Assembly: GCA_030065205.1 (NCBI GenBank)
Contig: JASJDN010000061.1
Span: 1 to 32,999 of the forward strand
DNA: 32,999 nucleotides
Source of the DNA: Crocosphaera sp.
GTDB taxonomy: Bacteria; Cyanobacteriota; Cyanobacteriia; Cyanobacteriales; Microcystaceae
Reading direction: 5' to 3'
Shown here piece after piece: positions 27,316 through 32,999 of the stretch (position 1 is the first letter of the stretch; each line of letters begins with the position of its first letter). The notes under the pieces are model-generated. The model made no database searches and had not been told where the DNA came from. It worked only from the letters and a program-made list of their open reading frames with translations. The position numbers and the translations under genes are program-made.

Positions 27316-27666
27316 CTAAAACGTCCTCCCGTTCCATCCCCACATACTGCCTTTAGCGTCAGCAAATTCGATGTAAGTCCGATTTTTGTCAACCCCTAAT
27401 TTATCTTCAATAACTTGACAAAACTCCTCACTCATGGCTTTAGTTTGCGAGGGACTCATACTACCCACGCTTTTAATTTCTAAGTAACAAACGGGGTCAA
27501 AACTTCCTGCAAACGTCATCTTAATATCTGAGTCAAAAGAAGTCATGACATAAGACTCAGGTTTACCTAAATGTTTTGCTAACTTAGTGGATAAAGTTGT
27601 CAGTAAGGACTCAATAACGGTTGATTCTGGTTGAGTAATTGATGTTTTTACTTGAATTAATGGCAT
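27316..27666 (-). CDS. MIF-like tautomerase
   Basis: A 116-aa protein of the macrophage migration inhibitory factor/phenylpyruvate tautomerase family, close to the 115-aa norm. Pro2 directly after Met1 (MPLIQVKTS) is the catalytic base once the methionine is removed. Other landmarks are KLAKHLGKPESYVM, the LEIKSVGSMSP core and the C-terminal IEFADAKGSMWGWNGRTF. It should be a homotrimer that tautomerises aromatic keto acids; the natural substrate in cyanobacteria is not known. It lies 69 bases downstream of the flavin reductase gene on the same strand and may share its transcript. Confidence 0.92.
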   Translation of the reverse strand: MPLIQVKTSITQPESTVIESLLTTLSTKLAKHLGKPESYVMTSFDSDIKMTFAGSFDPVCYLEIKSVGSMSPSQTKAMSEEFCQVIEDKLGVDKNRTYIEFADAKGSMWGWNGRTF

Positions 27667-27735
27667 GGTTAGTTTACTTTTCTCCTAATTGACAATTGGT
27701 GATTTCTAAGCTTTCTTTGCTGACTTTCTATTACA

Positions 27736-28218
27736 TTATCCGCCGTATTGCCATCCTGTACTTTCCAGGTTCAAAGCATTACCTTCTCGGTGAATTCCTG
27801 CACTAATCACTTCACCCACATAAACGGTATGATCCCCTTTTTCCACTGCTCCTACCACTTGACATTCTACGTAACCTAAAGAATCTTTAATGATAGGACA
27901 TCCTGTTTTTTCCCCCTGATAAAATTCCACATCTTCAAATTTATTACCGACACGACTTTGAGGTTTAAAAAATTTAGCTGCTAAGTCTTTTTGTCCGTCT
28001 TCTAAGAAACTGATGGAGAAAACACCGCTTTTTTTCAGCATTTCATGGGAACCAGAATCTTTTTTAACACAGTTAATAACTAAAGGGGGTTCAAAAGAAC
28101 CTTGCATTACCCAACTAACGGTAAAACCATTAAGGTTTTCCCCATCTTTGACTCCACAAATATAAATTCCGTGAGGAATTTTTCTCAACATTGTTTTCTT
28201 AGCTTCTTGGTTTAACAA
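27736..28218 (-). CDS. Flavin reductase-domain protein
   Basis: A 160-aa protein of the FMN-binding flavin reductase family, like the C-terminal domain of cyanobacterial flavodiiron proteins. Visible features are the opening LRKIPHGIYICG, NGFTVSWVMQGSFEPPLVINCVK (flavin-binding segment), SGVFSISFLEDGQ, and YVECQVVGAVEKGDHTVYVGEVISA with the conserved GDHTxxxGxV motif. It should use NAD(P)H to reduce flavin or bind FMN as a diffusible reductase. The start is TTG at 28218: a perfect AGGAGG lies 8 bases upstream, whereas the first in-frame ATG, nine codons in, has none. The MIF gene follows. Confidence 0.88.
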   Translation of the reverse strand: MLNQEAKKTMLRKIPHGIYICGVKDGENLNGFTVSWVMQGSFEPPLVINCVKKDSGSHEMLKKSGVFSISFLEDGQKDLAAKFFKPQSRVGNKFEDVEFYQGEKTGCPIIKDSLGYVECQVVGAVEKGDHTVYVGEVISAGIHREGNALNLESTGWQYGG

Positions 28219-28226
28219 AGTAATTT

Positions 28227-28232
28227 CCTCCT
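28227..28232 (-). promoter_or_regulatory. Perfect ribosome-binding site fixing a TTG start
   Basis: AGGAGG on the minus strand, eight bases before TTG at 28218. It is the best Shine-Dalgarno match I noticed in the window and decides the start of the flavin reductase gene. Confidence 0.8.
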
Positions 28233-28307
28233 AATATTTTTCTGATGACTTACCATTCTCTTTTCTTCTTCCAGATAAGAGTCAGGTAAGTTTCTATCTT
28301 ATAATAT

Positions 28308-28333
28308 CAAAAAATGAATGCAGTTGCACTGCA
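28308..28333 (-). terminator. Probable terminator of hemW
   Basis: On the minus strand, TGCAGT and ACTGCA pair around a 3-base loop (28319-28333), five bases after the hemW stop, and are followed by TTCATTTTTT. The stem is only six pairs, so strength is uncertain. Confidence 0.5.
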
Positions 28334-28338
28334 AAAAA

Positions 28339-29577
28339 TCAAATAGCAGATTCTAACTGATCAAATAAGTCTGCTAAAATAGTATTAGATAACAAAAAAC
28401 CCTCGGGATCACTGAGCATTATTCTATTGATGGGTTTAAAATTATCATCAGTTATTTGGTCGATTAAATTATTATCTATGTCCTGAAATTTTACCAGACC
28501 GGTTTCATAGTAAGGCAATAAAGTTTGATAAATTATTTTAACAATATTTTTTCCAAATAGCGCAGATATTTTTGATAAATCAACTCCTTTTTTTAGTCTC
28601 AAACCTAACATTAAAGTTTCTAGGAAAACATCAATTTTATCTAAATAATCAGAGGATAAAAAATAACCTGTTTCTTGTAAAAATTTTACCCATTGATAGT
28701 AATCTTTCCGAGTTCTCGGGCGGGTAAATCTTTGATTATTTGTATAACTCGCTGCTCCCATTCCTAAACCATAATAAGGCTTATTTTCCCAGTACACAAG
28801 ATTATGTTGACATTGATAACCGGATTGAGCATAATTAGAAATTTCGTAATGTTCATAACCCGTTTCAGTTAACATTTTTTGCGCTATTTTATACATTTTG
28901 GCTGTATTATTATCATTGGGTAAAGGAAATTTCCCAGGTTTATATTGTTTACCAAAAGCAGTCACTGGTTCTAAGACTAAATCGTAACAAGAAATATGCT
29001 TCGGATTTATTTTAATTGCTTCTGTTAAGGAAAATTGCCAATCTTCTAACGTTTGGTACGGAAGACCAGAAATCAAGTCTAAGCTAAAATTTTTAAGGTT
29101 GGTTTGATGAAGAAAATTAATAGACTGTTCAATATCTTGATAACGATGAAACCGACCACATTTTTCCAGTAATTTATCATTAAAAGATTGAACCCCTAAA
29201 CTAAAACGATTAACTCCTAACTTTTTATAAGCGGATAATTGTTCTAAACTAAACGTACCAGGATCCATTTCTAGAGAGATTTCTGCATCAGAATTAATAC
29301 CAAAATTTTTATCCAATGTGGTTAAAATTTGCTCTAAATAACATGGTGGTACTAAAGAAGGGGTTCCTCCTCCAAAAAAAACCGTTTTTAAGGGTAAATT
29401 GTAACTCGGGGTAATCTTAATTTCTTTGCATAGAAAATCAACATATTCAGCAATTGAACCCGACGTATTTGTATTGGTTTTATCTCCTAAAACTGAGATG
29501 GGGAAATCACAATAGTAACAACGACGACGACAGAAGGGAAGATGAATATAAGCTGAGACAGGAATGAGAATGTCCAT
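28339..29577 (-). CDS. hemW: Radical SAM protein HemW (coproporphyrinogen III oxidase-like)
   Basis: A 412-aa radical SAM protein. The iron-sulfur motif C16-R-R-R-C20-Y-Y-C23-D-F25 is CxxxCxxCxF, which is the HemW type; true HemN has a fourth cysteine where F25 lies. FFGGGTPSL follows as the SAM-binding GGGTP motif, then LEMDPGT, GVNRFSLGVQS and LDLISGLPYQT, all standard for the family, and a HemN-type C-terminal domain. HemW proteins act as haem chaperones for respiratory enzymes; many genomes label them as oxygen-independent coproporphyrinogen oxidase, which is probably wrong here. The gene is alone on its strand upstream of the flavin reductase, and a TnpB element sits behind its start. 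Confidence 0.92.
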   Translation of the reverse strand: MDILIPVSAYIHLPFCRRRCYYCDFPISVLGDKTNTNTSGSIAEYVDFLCKEIKITPSYNLPLKTVFFGGGTPSLVPPCYLEQILTTLDKNFGINSDAEISLEMDPGTFSLEQLSAYKKLGVNRFSLGVQSFNDKLLEKCGRFHRYQDIEQSINFLHQTNLKNFSLDLISGLPYQTLEDWQFSLTEAIKINPKHISCYDLVLEPVTAFGKQYKPGKFPLPNDNNTAKMYKIAQKMLTETGYEHYEISNYAQSGYQCQHNLVYWENKPYYGLGMGAASYTNNQRFTRPRTRKDYYQWVKFLQETGYFLSSDYLDKIDVFLETLMLGLRLKKGVDLSKISALFGKNIVKIIYQTLLPYYETGLVKFQDIDNNLIDQITDDNFKPINRIMLSDPEGFLLSNTILADLFDQLESAI

Positions 29578-29708
29578 AGATTCTTAAAAATTGTCCAAGT
29601 TTTAGATACATAACTTAACTCATTGGACTGAAATAGCCAGCAAGAGGATTCCCCTAGTCCCTCATTTAGAGAATAAAACGTCACAAAGCAATACAATGAG
29701 GAGGATTG

Positions 29709-29737
29709 TTACCTCTTGACCTTCAGTTTGTTATAAT
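29709..29737 (+). promoter_or_regulatory. Promoter of tnpB
   Basis: TTACCT (29709-29714) and a perfect TATAAT (29732-29737) are separated by 17 bases, a good sigma-70 arrangement, 25 bases before the tnpB ATG. A GAGG/CCTC inverted repeat (29701-29715) overlaps the -35 and may belong to the left end of the element. Confidence 0.6.
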
Positions 29738-29762
29738 CAAACCATTCAGGACTTTTTAAGAG

Positions 29763-30881
29763 ATGCTCTTAGGTTTTAGAACTAAGCTAAAACTCAATAA
29801 TCGACAAAAAACCATCATGACTAAACACGCAGGTTATAGCCGTTGGGTTTTTAATTGGGGGCTAAAAGCTTGGTCCATGACCTATCAAGAGGGATTAAAA
29901 CCCACAGCTAATAAACTTAAAAAGTTCTACACCAATTATGTCAAACCACATTATACTTGGCAATCACAATTATCATCAAGAGTATATCAATACGCCTTTG
30001 TAGATTTAGATAACGCTTTTAAAGGCTTCTTTAACCTAAAAGGGACGGGTTATCCTAAGTTTAAAAAGAAAGGAATGAATGATAGTTTTAGTCTGGACAA
30101 TTGTGGGAAATGGATACCGTTAGGGTCAACGAGAATCAAGTTACCCTTTATTGGGTTCGTTTCAACTTATGAAGCTCTCCCTGATTGTCAGGTCAAAAAA
30201 GTCACTATTTCAAAAGTTGGAGAAGATTGGTTTATTTCTTTTGCTTATGAGCAAGAAAGACAAATCCCTGAGAAAAAAACGGCGATAGTAGGAGTAGATT
30301 TGGGAATTAAAACCTTAGCCACTTTAAGCAATGGAGAAGTATTTCCTAACCTAAAACCCTATAGAAAAGCTGCTAAAAAATTAAGCAGAATGCACAGAAA
30401 CCTGAGCCGTAAAGTTAAGGGGTCAAACAATCGTCATAAACAGAGAATTAAACTGGCATCTCAACATCAGAAAGTGGCTAATTTAAGAAGAGATTATCTT
30501 CACAAAATTACCAGTTATTTAGCTAAAAACTTCTCAAATATTGTAATAGAAGACCTCAATGTTAAAGGGATGTTAGCTAATCGTAAGTTAGCCAAGGCCA
30601 TCTCAGAACTAGGTTTTTATGAATTTAGAAGACAGCTAGAGTATAAATGTAGGCTTTATGGCTCAAAATTGACCATAGTTGAGAGATGGTTCCCTAGTTC
30701 TAAAACTTGCTCTAGCTGCGGTTTAATTAAGACCGATTTGTCTCTATCAGAGCGCATTTATCGTTGTAAGTGCGGACTAGAAATGGATAGAGACTTAAAT
30801 GCAGCCAAAGTGTTAGCAAATCAAGCGGTAGGCTATACCGTGTTAGCCTGTGGACAGAGTGCCGCCGACGGTTCTGAATGA
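29763..30881 (+). CDS. tnpB: TnpB, RNA-guided nuclease of an IS200/IS605-type element
   Basis: A full-length 372-aa TnpB (OrfB). Residues 1-170 are the helix-turn-helix and wedge region (FRTKLKLNNRQ at the start, PKFKKKG near 98-104). The RuvC nuclease residues are intact: D179 in VGVDLGIKTLA, E263 in VIEDLNVKGM and the DRD at 342-344 in MDRDLNAAKVL. The zinc finger C316-xx-C319 ... C335-x-C337 is complete. Known TnpB proteins cut DNA guided by an RNA from the 3' end of their own element. No TnpA transposase gene is present, so this is a solo-TnpB element that would need mobilisation in trans. It lies between hemW and the PIN-TRAM gene. A decayed relative lies at 113-277. Confidence 0.95.
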   Translation: MLLGFRTKLKLNNRQKTIMTKHAGYSRWVFNWGLKAWSMTYQEGLKPTANKLKKFYTNYVKPHYTWQSQLSSRVYQYAFVDLDNAFKGFFNLKGTGYPKFKKKGMNDSFSLDNCGKWIPLGSTRIKLPFIGFVSTYEALPDCQVKKVTISKVGEDWFISFAYEQERQIPEKKTAIVGVDLGIKTLATLSNGEVFPNLKPYRKAAKKLSRMHRNLSRKVKGSNNRHKQRIKLASQHQKVANLRRDYLHKITSYLAKNFSNIVIEDLNVKGMLANRKLAKAISELGFYEFRRQLEYKCRLYGSKLTIVERWFPSSKTCSSCGLIKTDLSLSERIYRCKCGLEMDRDLNAAKVLANQAVGYTVLACGQSAADGSE

Positions 30882-30905
30882 AGCAGGAAGTAAACCTCAA
30901 TGTGT
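30790..30905 (+). ncRNA. Probable omega RNA/right end of the TnpB element
   Basis: In studied TnpB systems the guide scaffold comes from the 3' end of tnpB and the right end of the element. Here the stop is followed by GAAGCAGGAAGTAAACC, a block I recall as common after tnpB in cyanobacteria, preceded by a GC-rich stretch with GCCGCCGACGG. The flank from about 30900 would supply the guide. Boundaries are inferred by position. Confidence 0.4.
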
Positions 30906-31065
30906 CATATTATGTCGCGTTGTATCAGTTTTATGTAGCAGATTAAGAATCAACAATAATTAGTTAGACGAGAGGGATATAATAGATAAAATAATCTGAA
31001 TCAGGTAGAAAAATATCATCCCTTTTTCTTCTCAACTACCGAAATTATAGATTAAGATCAAAACT

Positions 31066-32148
31066 ATGATTGATGCCATTATTATTCTCATATTCATCAT
31101 AGCAGCCGCCGGCGTAGGCTTCGATAGCGTTGATTTGCTTCCCTTTGAAGTACAAGAACAAATCTCTAATATCGAGGCGTTACGGTGGTTAGCAGCCGGT
31201 TTTACGTCAATTCTGGGCTTAGCCTTCGGATTGGTCGCCCAAACCACCTATCGACGTTTAGAAACCCGTATCAGTACCACTCCCATTGAAGTTATATTGA
31301 CACGGGCCGTGGGATTAGTGATAGGGTTACTGATTGCTAATTTAATGTTAGCCCCGATTTTTCTCCTTCCCATCCCCAAGGAGTTTGCCTTTATTAAACC
31401 CATGACAGCCATTTTAGGCAGTGTGGTATTTTCTTTTATGGGGGTGAGTTTAGCCGATACCCATGGCCGGACTTTTTTGCGACTGATTAACCCTAATAGC
31501 ATCGAAACCCTATTAGTGGCTGAAGGAACCTTACAAGCAGCTTCAACCAAGGTTGTCGATACCAGTTGTATCATTGATGGTCGTATCGAACAACTGCTTC
31601 ATACAGGGTTTATTGAAGGACAAATTTTAATCCCTCAATTTGTGCTACAAGAATTACAACAATTAGCCGATGGTAGTAATGACCAAAAACGAGTCAGGGG
31701 ACGACGGGGGTTAGATATTTTAAACCGAATGCAGGAATCTTTCCCGAAACGCATTGTGATTCATTCTGCTGACTATGAAGATATTTCGACAGTCGACGCT
31801 AAATTAGTCCATTTAGCCCAAGAAATCAACGGCACTCTGTTAACCAATGACTACAACTTAAGTAAGGTGGCTAACTTACAGAAAGTGACTATCCTTAATG
31901 TTAACGATATCGCTCAAGCGATTCGTCCCATTTATCTACCGGGAGATACCATCGACCTCAAAATTCTCAAACTAGGAAAGGAACCCACTCAAGGAGTCGG
32001 ATATCTTGAAGATGGGACGATGGTAGTGGTAGAAGAAGGCAAAGAGTACATCGGGGAAGAGTTAAGTGTGGTGGTAACCTCTGCTTTACAAACTTCCGCC
32101 GGTCGCATGATTTTTGCTAAACCTCAATCAGTGATTGCTTCTTCATAG
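31066..32148 (+). CDS. Membrane-anchored PIN-TRAM domain protein
   Basis: A 360-aa protein of the YacL-like family. Four hydrophobic segments occupy the first ~130 residues (about 3-18, 42-60, 80-101, 112-131). Then a PIN nuclease domain (about 162-285) carries the acidic set D165 (VVDTSCIIDGR), E196 (QELQQLAD), D244 (STVDAKL) and D262 (LLTNDYNL). A C-terminal TRAM-like beta-barrel (about 290-350, PGDTIDLKILKLGKEPTQGVGYLEDGTMVVVE) should bind RNA. The layout suggests a membrane-bound ribonuclease; the target is not known. Its stop overlaps the end of the convergent RTX gene by six bases. Confidence 0.93.
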   Translation: MIDAIIILIFIIAAAGVGFDSVDLLPFEVQEQISNIEALRWLAAGFTSILGLAFGLVAQTTYRRLETRISTTPIEVILTRAVGLVIGLLIANLMLAPIFLLPIPKEFAFIKPMTAILGSVVFSFMGVSLADTHGRTFLRLINPNSIETLLVAEGTLQAASTKVVDTSCIIDGRIEQLLHTGFIEGQILIPQFVLQELQQLADGSNDQKRVRGRRGLDILNRMQESFPKRIVIHSADYEDISTVDAKLVHLAQEINGTLLTNDYNLSKVANLQKVTILNVNDIAQAIRPIYLPGDTIDLKILKLGKEPTQGVGYLEDGTMVVVEEGKEYIGEELSVVVTSALQTSAGRMIFAKPQSVIASS

Positions 32149-32999
32149 GGCTAATTCAATAAAATCACCTAAGATGTTAATATTGAGTGCCTCAGGCAAG
32201 ATACCTTTTAACTTAATTGCTTGATTATTGCCTAAATCAAGCAAAGTGTTGCCATTTTGTTCAATTAAACCAATGGTCTGAGGCTCAATGTTGTGGAGAC
32301 GAATTTTATCCCCTGACTCGAAGTCCTTGATGCGATCGCGTCCTTCATTGGCACTAAAGTTAAAGATATCGTTACCGATGCCACCACTGAGAATATCGTT
32401 ACCAACACCACCGCTAAGAATGTCGTTACCACTCCCACCTCTAAGAACATCTTGACCACTTCCACCGATGAGAGTATCGTCACCACTCCTCCCAGTTAAA
32501 ATGTCTTTACCACCACTACCATCGATCAAGTCATCTCTGTTAGTACCTTCAATGATGTCGTCTCCCTCTGTTCCAATAATTGTTGTAACTTCTGCCAGAG
32601 AATCATCAGAGGTGGTTGGGGTTTCTGACGTTTGGGAATTATCGGGTGTGGAATTATCAATAGGAGTTGAAGCGTTGGATGAGTCGCCGATGAAAACATT
32701 ATCAATGGCTTGAAATTCAGTGGTCGGATCACTCACTCCCCCTGTAACAAAACGTAGAGCAATATATTCATATCCCTGACCAAAATCCATATTCTCCCAA
32801 GTAAAGTTAGTCCAATCAAAGTTCTCTGTGGCTAAATTACCCGTATCCAAAAGAGTAACGACATTGATGGGTTCGGTTCCATCACTGATAGGAGTTTTAT
32901 TGTCCCAATTACTCATCTGAAATTGACCATCAATGCCATAGACTTGTAAACGGAGTGTATTATCTGAGCCAAAATTCGTAGCATCAAAGCTGATGGTTT
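32143..32999 (-). CDS. RTX calcium-binding secreted protein, 5' end outside the window
   Basis: The C-terminal part of a larger protein; the frame stays open to the right edge, so the ATG at 32916 is not necessarily the start. The visible N-terminal part (DNTLRLQVYGIDGQ ... YEYIALRFVTGG ... DNVFIGD) looks like a beta-sandwich domain, followed by a Ser/Thr/Asp-rich linker. Eight glycine-rich nonapeptides (GGxGxDxLx type) follow, then a typical C-terminal block (GRDRIKDFESGDKIRL ... INILGDFIELAL) that carries the uncleaved type I secretion signal in RTX proteins. It should bind calcium and fold outside the cell. Its stop codon abuts the stop of the PIN-TRAM gene with a six-base overlap, leaving no room for a terminator. 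Confidence 0.88.
   Translation of the reverse strand, partial: TISFDATNFGSDNTLRLQVYGIDGQFQMSNWDNKTPISDGTEPINVVTLLDTGNLATENFDWTNFTWENMDFGQGYEYIALRFVTGGVSDPTTEFQAIDNVFIGDSSNASTPIDNSTPDNSQTSETPTTSDDSLAEVTTIIGTEGDDIIEGTNRDDLIDGSGGKDILTGRSGDDTLIGGSGQDVLRGGSGNDILSGGVGNDILSGGIGNDIFNFSANEGRDRIKDFESGDKIRLHNIEPQTIGLIEQNGNTLLDLGNNQAIKLKGILPEALNINILGDFIELAL
32359..32574 (-). repeat. Eight RTX nonapeptide repeats
   Basis: Codes for eight consecutive nine-residue units such as GGSGNDILS, GGVGNDILS and GGIGNDIFN; the last five fit the consensus closely and the first three have drifted. Each pair of units normally binds a calcium ion in a beta-roll. Confidence 0.9.

Noticed and set aside
28339..29577. Oxygen-independent coproporphyrinogen III oxidase HemN
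   Set aside because: The cluster motif is CxxxCxxCxF, which is HemW-like, and not the CxxxCxxCxC of HemN.
29487..29696. A 69-codon minus-strand frame overlapping the hemW start
   Set aside because: Out of frame with hemW and lacking protein features; it overlaps the left flank of the TnpB element.

Overview
The window looks like chromosome of a unicellular, low-G+C cyanobacterium of the Crocosphaera/Cyanothece type (genus inferred, not proven). Support comes from repeated GCGATCGC (HIP1) octamers, a separate ATP synthase beta-epsilon gene pair as in cyanobacteria, a cyanobacterial-type fusion of amino-acid-binding protein and permease, and PEP-CTERM and RTX secreted proteins.

Layout. 1-358: edge of a dead TnpB copy next to a CCTAACCC-type inverted repeat. 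359-1315: extended SDR/epimerase (+). 1405-4202: likely three-gene minus-strand operon (small secreted protein, TauE/SafE-type permease, fused amino acid ABC transporter). 4349-9643: mixed housekeeping genes: YyaL/SPATA20-like thioredoxin-fold protein, alpha/beta hydrolase, a MazEF toxin-antitoxin pair, a lipoprotein, a multi-pass membrane protein and a small conserved-looking protein with a strong terminator. 9783-9880: complex nested inverted repeat in the leader of the ATP synthase beta gene. 9933-11880: ATP synthase beta and epsilon.

12337-27269 is the remarkable part. A 201-aa secreted protein with a cohesin-like domain and a PEP-CTERM anchor is followed 104 bases later by a 4740-aa protein. 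The giant protein carries a two-loop dockerin near its N terminus, Ig-like domains in a 594-base dimeric repeat, a metzincin protease motif (HEIGHTFGLLD with a downstream Met), an LVIVD-like propeller, and 20 tandem PPC-like domains of about 100 aa that run to the last residue. The simplest reading is a two-gene cell-surface system: the small protein is an anchored receptor and the giant one is a cohesin-docked, calcium-dependent protease/adhesin. The giant has no Sec signal, and an in-frame stop just upstream rules out a simple missed N-terminal extension, so its export route is open.

27316-29577 (minus): MIF-like tautomerase, flavin reductase and HemW. 29709-30905: a solo TnpB element with intact nuclease residues and a probable guide RNA at its 3' end. 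31066-32148: PIN-TRAM membrane protein, overlapping tail to tail with a partial RTX calcium-binding protein that runs off the right edge. No rRNA, tRNA or CRISPR array was seen.
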